Positions 16,003 through 23,282 of a DNA stretch of 33,591 nt are shown one piece after another. Position 1 is the stretch's first letter. Each line of letters begins with the position of its first letter. Made by a program: the position numbers and the translations under genes. Under the pieces are notes generated by a model that saw only the letters and a program-made list of their open reading frames with translations, searched no databases and was not told the origin of the DNA. Source of the stretch: JADCCX01 sp031372765 (GTDB taxonomy: Bacteria; Pseudomonadota; Alphaproteobacteria; Rhizobiales; Beijerinckiaceae); NCBI GenBank assembly GCA_031372765.1, contig JANMLW010000214.1:1-33591 (forward strand), read 5' to 3'.

Positions 16003-17523
16003 ATGGCCATTGCTCCTTTCGCTGCGGGCACGTTCCGCGCAACCAACGCTACGCGGCTTTTGACGGATACGCGTCTGGCTCTTGACAATCTTCAGCGTCA
16101 GCTTGCTACCGGCAAAAAATCCGAGACCTTTGGTGGTTTGGGCACGGCTCGCATCACCTCGCTCGATATGCGTGCCAAACTGTCAGAGTTGCAGGGCTTT
16201 CAGGCTACAATCACCACATTTCAGATCCGGGCCAGACAGCTTGATCTCGGACTGAACCAGTTGGGCAAGATTTCTGATGAAGTGCGTTCTGCGACTATCC
16301 TTCCGCAGTTTAATCCGGATTCGACCGGCAAGACATCCATGCAGAAATATGCCCGTACCCGGTTTGACGAAGCCATTGATCTTTTGAATACCGAAACCAA
16401 CGGCGTACGGCTCTATTCCGGCCGCACGACTGATGTGCGCCCCGTGCTTGATGCAAATACCCTTTTGGCCGGTGATTCTGCCGGGCGGGCCGGATTGCAG
16501 CAAGTGATTGTCGAGCGCAAGGCTGCTGACTTTGGTGTGGCACTCAACCCCGGCCGTGTTGTGCAGGGCGGCGCTGGCGCAACGGCGACACTGACGGAGG
16601 ACGGCACACATCCCTTCGGCTTCAAACTGACCGCGGCCTCCTCATCATCGGCTGGCATTACCGCAACGCTGACAGCGGGGCCGCCTGCCAACATCAATCT
16701 CAACATTGCTGCCAACCCGGCAAACGGCGATGAAGTGCGGTTTGAATTGACTTTGCCTGATGGAACACGACAGTCCATCGCGCTTGCTGCCCGTACTGGT
16801 CCGTTGCTGCCTGCTGGCGATGCAGGAAACTTCGAGATTGGCGTGACGCCCGCAGCGACAGCAGCCAACCTGCGTCTGGCGATAACTGCCGTCATGAACC
16901 GAGAAGCCAGCACAAGCCTGCCAGCCGCTTCTGCCAATATAGCCGCTGACGCTTTCTTTGCCGGATCAATCAACAATCCACCCATGCGCGTTTCGGGTCC
17001 GCCAGCCACTGCGACTGCGCTCGTTGCGGGTACGGCGGCCAACACAGTTATCTGGTATCAGGGTGATGATCAGTCGCCCTCGGCCCGCATGACCGCACAG
17101 GGCAAGATCGACACGGGTATCACCGTTGGAGTTGGTGTGCAGGCCAACGAGGAAGGCATCCGCCGTGTCCTTTCCAACCTGGCCGTTTTTTCCATAGAGA
17201 CGTTCAGCGCAGCCAATCCCGCCGATCAGGGTCGCTATCAGGCTATGTCCGATCGTATGCGGGCTGATCTTGGCCAGACAGCCGGTGTGCAGCGTGTTCA
17301 GGATATCCAGATGGAGATTGCGCTATCCGCGACATCGATGAAACTGGCAGATGAGCGCCATCGCACCAAGGTCGGCTTTGTTCAGTCGATTATCAGCGAT
17401 GTCGAGGATGTGAACCAGGAGGAGACAGCAGCGCGGCTGCTCTCCTTGCAGACAAAGTTACAGGCTGCTTACCAGTCAACGGCTATCATCAGCCGCCTCA
17501 ACCTGACGGACTATTTACGATAG
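16003..17523 (+). CDS. flgL: Hook-associated protein 3, FlgL, with an enlarged central domain
   Basis: A 506-residue flagellin-like junction protein. The N-terminal coil (TRLLTDTRLALDNLQRQLATGKKSETFGGLG) and C-terminal coil (LADERHRTKVGFVQSIISDVEDVNQEETAARLLSLQTKLQAAYQSTAIISRLNLTDYLR) are those of FlgL. Many FlgL proteins are about 300-400 residues long. The extra length lies in the middle (about 180-350), an Ala/Thr/Gly-rich segment with DEVRFELTLPDGTRQSIAL and QSPSARMTAQGKIDTGITV. This is presumably a surface domain like the D2/D3 domains of flagellin. It is the last gene of the sigma-54 operon. No clear terminator is visible in the 102 bp before the chemoreceptor gene. Confidence 0.93.
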   Translation: MAIAPFAAGTFRATNATRLLTDTRLALDNLQRQLATGKKSETFGGLGTARITSLDMRAKLSELQGFQATITTFQIRARQLDLGLNQLGKISDEVRSATILPQFNPDSTGKTSMQKYARTRFDEAIDLLNTETNGVRLYSGRTTDVRPVLDANTLLAGDSAGRAGLQQVIVERKAADFGVALNPGRVVQGGAGATATLTEDGTHPFGFKLTAASSSSAGITATLTAGPPANINLNIAANPANGDEVRFELTLPDGTRQSIALAARTGPLLPAGDAGNFEIGVTPAATAANLRLAITAVMNREASTSLPAASANIAADAFFAGSINNPPMRVSGPPATATALVAGTAANTVIWYQGDDQSPSARMTAQGKIDTGITVGVGVQANEEGIRRVLSNLAVFSIETFSAANPADQGRYQAMSDRMRADLGQTAGVQRVQDIQMEIALSATSMKLADERHRTKVGFVQSIISDVEDVNQEETAARLLSLQTKLQAAYQSTAIISRLNLTDYLR

Positions 17524-17625
17524 TTGATTACTACACGGTTATTTGAACTGACTGCGCTTTCAGCGTTAGGAAATTGTTTACGACGCTGTCGCTAGCGTGG
17601 GCACTCAATCAGATCAGAGAATGTC

Positions 17626-18987
17626 GTGTTTCCACGTTCCTTCAAAGGCAATATCCGGCAACGTATGATGGTGTGGGGCATGACCCTGCTTTTCATTGTG
17701 GCGATCTATGCGGGCGTTGAAGTGATCCACACTGCCAAGTTGCAGAGCTTTCTTGAAGATATGAATAAGGCTGCAAAGGCTTTGGGCGGATCGGATAGTG
17801 CAGCAGCCATCACGGCATTATCGGATACTCATGGGCACATGCTGGAACACGCTGCCAGCAATGCGCGCAACAAGATGCTGATTGCCATGTTGCTGGTTTT
17901 TACCATTGCGCAGATTGGCTTTCTCGAATTTCGCTGGCTGGTACGTCCATTGTCACAGATGTCTGCAACATTGGCCCGCAATGACGGCAATACATCTGCA
18001 TTGGAAGCAGCGGCCATGCGGCGAGACGATATCGGTGTTCTGGGCCGCGCTTTGCTGGTCCATTATCGATCAGCGCAGCAGCGTGATATCGAGGCTCAAG
18101 ATCAGATATCCAGCATGGATGACAAACTGCAAGCGCAGCAGGCATTGCACGTGGCAAGCCTTGATTTTCGTCAGCAGATCACGGGCGTCGTGCAGTCGCT
18201 GGAGGATAATGCAAGCCGTATGTCAGCCGCATCCGGCAATCTTTCGACTTTGGCTGGTGATGTGGCGAACAATGCCGAAGAAGCGGCCACTTCCACAAAG
18301 ACGGCATCCGGCCATGTCGCTGACATTGCGGCCTCAGTTGATGCTTTTGCCTCCGGTATTGCCCGCATATCAGAGAAAACGGAACGAACGACACGAGTGT
18401 CCGCTGATGCGCGCTCCATGGTCAATGCAGCGAGCGAAGACACTGCAGCACTCAAGGAAGCCGTTGTGCTTATCGAGCAGATGGTTGCCCTGATTGGTGA
18501 AGTGGCTACGAAAACAAATCTTCTGGCCTTGAATGCCACAATAGAGGCCGCGCGTGTAGGCGAGCATGGCAGAGGGTTCGCCGTAGTCGCCTCAGAGGTG
18601 AAGCAACTGGCGCAGCAGACTTCAATTGCCACCAGCGATGCCAAGGTGCGGCTCGAGGCAGTCACATCTGCTGCCAACCGCATCGCCCAGCGCGTCCAGG
18701 CACTGGTCACATCTGTGGAGGATGTCGATCAGGTTGCGGCTGACATTGCAACACTGATGCAACAGCAGGGCGCCGCTTCGCGATCAATCAATGCGGACAC
18801 CGCTCATACCGCTGATACCATGCGGATTGTTTCGCAAAAGGTAGGCTCAGTCGCCATCATGGTGGAGCAGACCAATCAGGCCGCCAGCACTGTCACGGAT
18901 GTGTCGGGCGACCTCACACGGCAGGCTGTCAAACTGCGCACGGCAGTCGATGCGTTTATCAACATCACACATCAGGTGGCGGCATGA
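17626..18987 (+). CDS. Methyl-accepting chemotaxis protein with a very short periplasmic loop
   Basis: A 453-residue receptor starting at GTG 17626 (MFPRSFKGNIRQRMMVW); the ribosome-binding site is weak. Transmembrane helices are at about 15-35 and 84-105, leaving only about 48 residues in the periplasm, too few for a Cache or four-helix sensor of normal size. A HAMP domain follows (about 107-150, with the DDIGVLGRAL signature). The signalling coil has the hairpin tip at about 290-330 (GEVATKTNLLALNATIEAARVGEHGRGFAVVASEVKQLA), which binds CheA/CheW. No CheR-binding NWETF-type tail is present. It overlaps the cytochrome b561 gene by 4 nt (ATGA), so the signal may be redox state relayed by that partner (inference). 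Confidence 0.92.
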   Translation: MFPRSFKGNIRQRMMVWGMTLLFIVAIYAGVEVIHTAKLQSFLEDMNKAAKALGGSDSAAAITALSDTHGHMLEHAASNARNKMLIAMLLVFTIAQIGFLEFRWLVRPLSQMSATLARNDGNTSALEAAAMRRDDIGVLGRALLVHYRSAQQRDIEAQDQISSMDDKLQAQQALHVASLDFRQQITGVVQSLEDNASRMSAASGNLSTLAGDVANNAEEAATSTKTASGHVADIAASVDAFASGIARISEKTERTTRVSADARSMVNAASEDTAALKEAVVLIEQMVALIGEVATKTNLLALNATIEAARVGEHGRGFAVVASEVKQLAQQTSIATSDAKVRLEAVTSAANRIAQRVQALVTSVEDVDQVAADIATLMQQQGAASRSINADTAHTADTMRIVSQKVGSVAIMVEQTNQAASTVTDVSGDLTRQAVKLRTAVDAFINITHQVAA

Positions 18988-19568
18988 GCCTCTCAGAGAC
19001 ACCGTCACATATCAATCCTGCGCAGCTGAATGAACAGGATGGCACTGGATCGATTCTCGTACATCTTCCCGTCGCCAAGATATTTCACTGGACAACGACG
19101 GTACTTGTTCTGGCCATGTTTGTATCTGGTATTGTCATGACTCAACTGGGCGGTGGCTGGTTTGGTGACCTGCTTTTTGCTGCGCACAAACTGTTTGGTG
19201 TCTGCGTCCTGTTGCTGGTTGTCTCTCGTCTTGCCTACCGGTTTGTGTCACGCCTGCGAGGGCTATGGCAGCCACAAATTGGCAATCGCCTCATCCATCG
19301 CATGCTCTACGGCGCGTGTATTCTCGTACCGCTCCTGGGCTGGGCAGGCATATCCGACTTTGGTGCAAGAGGGACGCTGTTTGGCCTTACCCTGCCATCG
19401 ATCTGGCCGGAGGGAGCCGGATATTCGGGCGCCTTGCTGTCGGCGCATACTTGGCTGGCATTTGGCCTGATAGCAGCCGTTGTGCTCCATATCGGCATGG
19501 CTTTGCAGGATTATGTCCTGCGCGGTGCCGCTGGTCAGTCAGGCAACGAACGGATCAGTAATTCCTGA
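18984..19568 (+). CDS. Cytochrome b561 family di-haem membrane protein
   Basis: A 194-residue inner-membrane protein with four hydrophobic helices and His residues at 35 (IFHWTTT), 68 (AAHKLFG), 155 (LSAHTWLAF) and 169 (VVLHIGMALQDYVL). These are the positions expected for the two b-haems of the bacterial cytochrome b561 (CybB/YceJ) family. Such proteins take electrons from the quinone pool or act as superoxide oxidases. The start ATG overlaps the end of the chemoreceptor gene, so translation is coupled. The gene ends 14 bp before the convergent flaF stop codon, and no terminator is visible there. Confidence 0.9.
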   Translation: MSLSETPSHINPAQLNEQDGTGSILVHLPVAKIFHWTTTVLVLAMFVSGIVMTQLGGGWFGDLLFAAHKLFGVCVLLLVVSRLAYRFVSRLRGLWQPQIGNRLIHRMLYGACILVPLLGWAGISDFGARGTLFGLTLPSIWPEGAGYSGALLSAHTWLAFGLIAAVVLHIGMALQDYVLRGAAGQSGNERISNS

Positions 19569-19582
19569 TCCAGGTAAGCAGA

Positions 19583-19966
19583 TCAAACCGCTTTGGCCTT
19601 GCCATCGTCTCCGCGCAAACCGGCTGCGATATTGCGGTTGATGTCAATCAGCACGTTCAGTTGCTGGGGTGCCGGATCAACCGTCATCTGGATGGTGCGG
19701 TTGAAAATGAACATCCCGAGATTAATCATGTTGGCGCGCAAAGTGCTGGGCAGTTCGCAGGTTTCAGCGGACATGCCCGAGACGAAGATCGTCCATATCT
19801 TGCGGTTTGCACGCAGCGCCTCGTCAAGTTCGCCCTGACGCTTGTCCCAGTTATCGCGGATCCCTTGCAGACGTGCTGCCGATTTGATCAGCACATGCGC
19901 TTCAAGATCACGTCCCTGAAGGGTCTGCTGTGCTGTTCTGGCGTAAGCCTGTGCCGGATTGTTCAT
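19583..19966 (-). CDS. flaF: Flagellar biosynthesis regulator FlaF
   Basis: A 127-residue helical protein starting MNNPAQAYARTAQQTLQGRDLEAHVLIKSAARLQ. The core ALRANRKIWTIFVSGMSAETCELPSTLRANMINLGMFIFNRTIQM is the FlaF family pattern. In Caulobacter FlaF is needed for flagellin synthesis and works against or with FlbT after transcription. The start ATG at 19964-19966 has a GGGGG-type ribosome-binding site, and the frame opens 4 codons earlier at a GTG (19978). The first 59 nt overlap the end of flbT in another frame. Third and last gene of flagellin-flbT-flaF. Confidence 0.92.
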   Translation of the reverse strand: MNNPAQAYARTAQQTLQGRDLEAHVLIKSAARLQGIRDNWDKRQGELDEALRANRKIWTIFVSGMSAETCELPSTLRANMINLGMFIFNRTIQMTVDPAPQQLNVLIDINRNIAAGLRGDDGKAKAV

Positions 19967-20366
19967 TAACGCCCCCACTCGTGGTCAAGCTGCTGATGAG
20001 CTTTTGTTCATAGGCAACCAGTTCTTTTGCTGCCTTGAGGGCTTTATAATAGTCACCACTTAAGATGCGGTTATTAATCTCCGCCACTATGACCGTGGAA
20101 CTGGGAGCAGCCTGAACAAAGTCTTTCACGAACTGGAAATACAGATCGTGATGTTTTGAAATGCTGCCTTCGATATACATCAGTTGCACGGCAAAATAGA
20201 TGCACTTTGCGGGTGAATCGGCGGAATCCGCGTTGAGAATGTCCTTCTCTCGCAGGATAGGGGCTTGCCCTTCAATAAAGAACCGCGCCCTTTGCTCGCC
20301 GTTGCGTATGGCAACCTTGCCGATGATGATCTTCTCGCCGGGTTTGAGTTCAACTTTGAGAGCCAT
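19908..20366 (-). CDS. flbT: Flagellin mRNA regulator FlbT
   Basis: A 152-residue protein. MALKVELKPGEKIIIGKVAIRNGEQRARFFIEGQAPILREKDIL and the helical part with YFAVQLMYIEG and INNRILSGDYYKALKAAKELVAYEQKLI are the FlbT family pattern. In Caulobacter FlbT binds the 5' leader of a flagellin mRNA and promotes its decay until the hook is complete. Residues from about 129 on form a polar Gly/Ser/Thr tail, and the DNA for this tail overlaps flaF by 59 nt. The AAGGGG ribosome-binding site spans the stop codon of the flagellin gene ahead of it, which suggests tight coupling. Confidence 0.94.
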   Translation of the reverse strand: MALKVELKPGEKIIIGKVAIRNGEQRARFFIEGQAPILREKDILNADSADSPAKCIYFAVQLMYIEGSISKHHDLYFQFVKDFVQAAPSSTVIVAEINNRILSGDYYKALKAAKELVAYEQKLISSLTTSGGVNEQSGTGLRQNSTADPSGT

Positions 20367-20376
20367 GTTGCGCCCC

Positions 20377-21300
20377 TTAGCCGAAGAGCCGCAGCACGGT
20401 CTGGTCTGCCTGGTTGGCTAGGCTGAGAGCCTGTGTCGAGAGCTGTTGCCGGGTTTGCAGGGCGAGGAGCTTGGCACCTTCCTCATTCTGATCAGACAGC
20501 ACAAGGCCATCAGCACCGACATTGAGGGTCAACACCGACGCTCTGGTGAACTCCTGCCGGTTTTGCAGGATTGTCAGGTTTATGCCGAAGTTGGAGGCTT
20601 GGCTGCGGACTTCAGAGATGTAGCTCTGGAGATAGGCAAGATCGCGCTGCATGGTTGCATCGCCAAGCGCGCCTGAATCATAATCCGTCACCAAACCACG
20701 CGCAGGAAAACCTGCCGTGAGTGCATCAGGGGCAACGCCGGTCACAGGGGCAGGGTCAGTTCCGCCAATAGCACCGGTTCCGGTCGCGCGCAGGTTAATA
20801 GCCTTCACATCGAGCTGTGTTGTCAGGTTCTCGTTGAAGGAAACGCGCAGGTCAAAGCGGCTGTCATAGGCACCGGGCACACCCCCGTTGAGAAGATTGC
20901 GACCGTTGAAGCTGGCATCCTGCACCAGCTGGTTCATCTGGTTCTTGATTTCCTCAAACGACGTACGGGCCTGATTGCGGATATTGTTGTCTGTGGTTGC
21001 CGCTGCATTGCGCAGAATTCCAACAGCGGATTCGGCCAGCCGTTGCAGCGCTTCAATGGCTTTTCCGGTAATCTTGAGCGTTTCGGTGGCGATACCCATC
21101 TGATCAAGCAGATTGGTCAGATCCTTGCCGCGCTGGCGCAAACCATCCGCCTGGAAGAAGTTGAGCGGATTATCGAGTGCGGAATTGACACGCTTGCCAG
21201 TAGCGAGCCGCTCCTGGCTTATTTCAAGATTGGCCGAATGGCTTTGCAGGGAGAGGAGGTTGGTCCTTATCCCACGCGAAAGAACAATATCACCAGGCAT
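20377..21300 (-). CDS. Flagellin (paralogue 2), first gene of the flbT-flaF operon
   Basis: A 307-residue flagellin with N-terminal MPGDIVLSRGIRTNLLSLQSHSANLEISQERLATGKRVNSALDNPLNFFQ and C-terminal LSDQNEEGAKLLALQTRQQLSTQALSLANQADQTVLRLFG. The hinge NQLVQDASFNGRNLLNG matches the usual D1 turn. The variable middle is short (about residues 140-205). It ends in Gly after LRLF, while the other two flagellins end in Phe. The TAA stop lies within the flbT ribosome-binding region. The leader carries a hairpin (21335-21358) and GTTAACC boxes. It is divergent from a GNAT gene. Confidence 0.95.
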   Translation of the reverse strand: MPGDIVLSRGIRTNLLSLQSHSANLEISQERLATGKRVNSALDNPLNFFQADGLRQRGKDLTNLLDQMGIATETLKITGKAIEALQRLAESAVGILRNAAATTDNNIRNQARTSFEEIKNQMNQLVQDASFNGRNLLNGGVPGAYDSRFDLRVSFNENLTTQLDVKAINLRATGTGAIGGTDPAPVTGVAPDALTAGFPARGLVTDYDSGALGDATMQRDLAYLQSYISEVRSQASNFGINLTILQNRQEFTRASVLTLNVGADGLVLSDQNEEGAKLLALQTRQQLSTQALSLANQADQTVLRLFG

Positions 21301-21334
21301 GTTGGTCGCCTTTGTTGTAAACCCTATTCTGGGC

Positions 21335-21390
21335 TCCGAACGGATTTCTCCCGTCGGATCAATTAACGACCATGAAGAAGTATGGTTAAC
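21335..21390 (-). promoter_or_regulatory. Leader hairpin and GTTAACCATAC box of flagellin 2
   Basis: Read on the minus strand, TCCGACGG (21351-21358) pairs with CCG-T-TCGGA (21335-21343), one bulged T, loop GAGAAAT: an 8-bp stem about 35 nt before the ATG. Upstream lie GTTAATT (21360-21366) and GTTAACCATAC (21380-21390). The second is nearly the same as GTAACCATAC (655-664) ahead of flagellin 1. The gap to the divergent GNAT gene is 135 bp, so the two genes may share control. Regulator identity (CtrA or other) is inference. Confidence 0.45.
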
Positions 21391-21435
21391 GATAGGTTAC
21401 ATTTTTCTGGAAGAATCAGTTGCTGAAAGAATCAG

Positions 21436-22029
21436 ATGGCATCTCCCGTAACGTTCCGAAGTGCGAAAGCGGCTGATGTTGAACCCCTGATCGAGTTGAT
21501 GCTGATTTCGAGCTGGGGGGCGATCCGCAATGCCTGGGGCATGAGCACGCAGCCTGGTGAAACATGGCGTGATCGCGCCCGGGCGGAACTGGGTGATGCG
21601 CAATGTGAAATTGGCTATAGCCGCTTTATCATCGCTGACCGCGAAGGTGATATCGCAGGCATGGTTCTACTCAATGCCATGGGGAGCACCGATGGACTTT
21701 CCATAGTCGGCGCGCCGGCTGAACACGCCGGCGCAATCATGCTCATGAAAGAGGCCCGCTATTCGGTTTTCATCCGCGAGCTTGCCGTGCACACCTGGGC
21801 CAGAGGACAGGGGTTGGCATCCGATTTTCTGCTTCTGGCTGAACGTGTGGCCCGCACCAATGAAAGCTCCCGCATCACGCTGATCGTCAACGATGCCAAC
21901 GGCTCAGCGCACAAGCTCTATCGCAAGCATGGCTTCAGGCAGGTCGCCGAGGCTCCAAGCATCGGGCATCCAGAATTTGACGATGGCTCGATGATGCTGT
22001 TGCTGGAAAAAATGGTACAGGCACCTTAG
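21436..22029 (+). CDS. GNAT-family N-acetyltransferase
   Basis: A 197-residue protein that should transfer an acetyl group from acetyl-CoA to an amine. Motif A is FIRELAVHTWARGQGLASDFLLLAE, with the pyrophosphate-binding RGQGLA at residues 123-128. Motif B is SAHKLYRKHGFRQV (158-170), with the Tyr often used as general acid. The substrate cannot be told. It lies alone between two flagellin genes and divergent from one of them, so flagellar Lys modification is possible but unproven. The ribosome-binding site is weak (GAAAG). No plus-strand terminator follows: the hairpin at 22051-22070 has its T-run on the other strand. Confidence 0.85.
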   Translation: MASPVTFRSAKAADVEPLIELMLISSWGAIRNAWGMSTQPGETWRDRARAELGDAQCEIGYSRFIIADREGDIAGMVLLNAMGSTDGLSIVGAPAEHAGAIMLMKEARYSVFIRELAVHTWARGQGLASDFLLLAERVARTNESSRITLIVNDANGSAHKLYRKHGFRQVAEAPSIGHPEFDDGSMMLLLEKMVQAP

Positions 22030-22040
22030 ATCTGCCTTCT

Positions 22041-22070
22041 CAAAGAAAAAGGCGTCGGTTGCCCGACGCC
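22041..22070 (-). terminator. Intrinsic terminator for the flagellin 3 transcript
   Basis: GGCGTCGG (22051-22058), loop TTGC, CCGACGCC (22063-22070): a perfect 8-bp stem. On the minus strand it is followed by TTTTTCTTTG (22050-22041). It therefore stops minus-strand transcription coming from the flagellin gene that ends at 22339, and implies a 3' untranslated region of about 290 nt. Confidence 0.8.
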
Positions 22071-22137
22071 AGTTGCCTGAAATTGTATTCCCCGGTCGCC
22101 CACGACAGGGTTGAACTTCAAGAGATATTGAAAATGG

Positions 22138-22260
22138 TTTCAGGTCGTACGCAATACCAGTTTCGACCTGAAAGGCTGGCCCCGCGCCGTACGCGATACA
22201 AGTTTCGGCGAGGGAAGGAGAGGTTGCCCGCGCCGTACGCGATACAAGTTTCGGCGCGGG
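22138..22260. ncRNA. Three tandem stem-loops with a conserved 16-nt loop and different paired stems
   Basis: Copy A (22138-22173): TTTCAGGTCG / CGACCTGAAA, 10 bp. Copy B (22181-22214): CCCGCGCCG / CGGCGAGGG, 9 positions with one mismatch. Copy C (22227-22260): CCCGCGCCG / CGGCGCGGG, 9 bp perfect. The loop reads TACGCGATACAAGTTT in B and C and TACGCAATACCAGTTT in A, on the plus strand. Within it GTA...TAC can form an inner stem. Stem A has a different sequence from B and C but remains fully paired, which points to selection for structure. The copies lie in the probable 3' untranslated region of flagellin 3 (minus strand), though plus-strand read-through from the GNAT gene is also possible. I know of no family with this loop. 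Confidence 0.6.
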
Positions 22261-22269
22261 GAGAAGGTT

Positions 22270-22327
22270 GGGCGACGGCGTGTTTGGTCAGAGCCGCCGC
22301 CCGCGTTGCACCTTGCGCTGCAACGTG
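22270..22327. other. Two further stem-loops right after the flagellin 3 stop codon
   Basis: GGGCGACGGC (22270-22279) pairs with GCCGCCGCCC (22293-22302) with one mismatch and a 13-nt loop. CGCGTTGCA (22302-22310) pairs with TGCAACGTG (22319-22327) with one wobble and an 8-nt loop. Read on the minus strand they begin 12 nt after the flagellin stop codon, so they could protect the mRNA 3' end or slow ribosome or RNase movement. They do not contain the 16-nt loop of the tandem motif. Confidence 0.5.
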
Positions 22328-22338
22328 TTGTTGAAGCC

Positions 22339-23247
22339 TTAGAACAGACGCAGGATGCTCTGGTCAGCCTGATTGGCGAGGCTTAGAGCCTGCACCGCGA
22401 TCTGCTGGCGGGTCTGGAGAGCAGCCAGGTTGGCGCCTTCCTCGTTGACATCAGCCAGGGTCAGGATGTCGCTTGTTGAAGCCAGTGTTCGCTGCTGTGA
22501 CCGCGAATAATCAATCCTGACCTGAAGGATCGAGAGGTTGACTGAATACTGGGAAGCGTTGGCCTGAAGCCTGGACAATGCAGTCTGAGATTGGGTGATG
22601 AGTGTATCGATACGCGCGTTGCCTGCAACGTCGTTGGTCCACTGTCCGGCCGTGTACGCTATGACGTCCGGCGTAGGTGCTGCGTTGATGGTCGTTGTGA
22701 AACCTTGTGCAACGGTACCAAAAGCAAGCTGTGCACCATTGGGTGTGAGGCTCACGCCGGTAACATTGAGGCTGGTCAGGTTAACACCCGTCTCGGCATT
22801 CCAGTCAATACGCAGATTGTCGGGTGTTTCACCAATCAGGTTTTTGCCATTGAAGCCAGAATCGCGCGTCAGTTCCGTAATCTGGTTGAGCGTTGTTGCA
22901 ATCTGACCGCCAAGTGTGTCGCGGACGCCGTTGGCAACATCATCGCTGCTCTGCCGGGCCTGACGGGCAAGTGCCTGCACCTGCTCAACCAGCTTGGTGA
23001 TGCTTTCGATCGACTTGATGACCTTTTGAACCGTGCTCAGGGCAATGTTCTGCGAGTCGAGAAGGTTACCCAAGTCGGCTTTGTTCTTGTCAAAACCTTT
23101 GGCAAGAAAATAATTCAGTGGATTGTCAATGGCGTCATTGACCTTTTTTCCGGTCGAAAGACGTTTGTTGGCAATCGAAGTAAGGCCTGCGATATCTCCG
23201 AGTGAAAACAGGGATGTGCGCATTCCAAGAGAGAGGGCAACTGACAT
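22339..23247 (-). CDS. Flagellin (paralogue 3)
   Basis: A 302-residue flagellin. The N-terminus is MSVALSLGMRTSLFSLGDIAGLTSIANKRLSTGKKVNDAIDNPLNYFLAKGF, and the C-terminus is LADVNEEGANLAALQTRQQIAVQALSLANQADQSILRLF. The middle (about 140-205) is short. It is closer to paralogue 1 than to paralogue 2 at the C-terminus, since both end ILRLF after (I/V)NEEGANL. The ATG has an AAAGG ribosome-binding site. It appears to be a single-gene transcript: a dksA terminator lies upstream, three GTTAACC boxes and a leader hairpin precede it, and a structured 3' region with its own terminator follows. Confidence 0.95.
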   Translation of the reverse strand: MSVALSLGMRTSLFSLGDIAGLTSIANKRLSTGKKVNDAIDNPLNYFLAKGFDKNKADLGNLLDSQNIALSTVQKVIKSIESITKLVEQVQALARQARQSSDDVANGVRDTLGGQIATTLNQITELTRDSGFNGKNLIGETPDNLRIDWNAETGVNLTSLNVTGVSLTPNGAQLAFGTVAQGFTTTINAAPTPDVIAYTAGQWTNDVAGNARIDTLITQSQTALSRLQANASQYSVNLSILQVRIDYSRSQQRTLASTSDILTLADVNEEGANLAALQTRQQIAVQALSLANQADQSILRLF

Positions 23248-23282
23248 TGGGCGAACCTTTCTGGCTCTATTGCAATTCTTGC

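Noticed and set aside
22138..22260. Tandem repeat read as a CRISPR array
   Set aside because: Only three units, unit spacing of 7 and 12 bp, stems differ between units and no cas genes are present. A structured RNA motif fits better.
22059..22334. Plus-strand open frame of 91 codons over the tandem stem-loops
   Set aside because: It has no ribosome-binding site, and its composition follows from the palindromes. The DNA lies between convergent genes.
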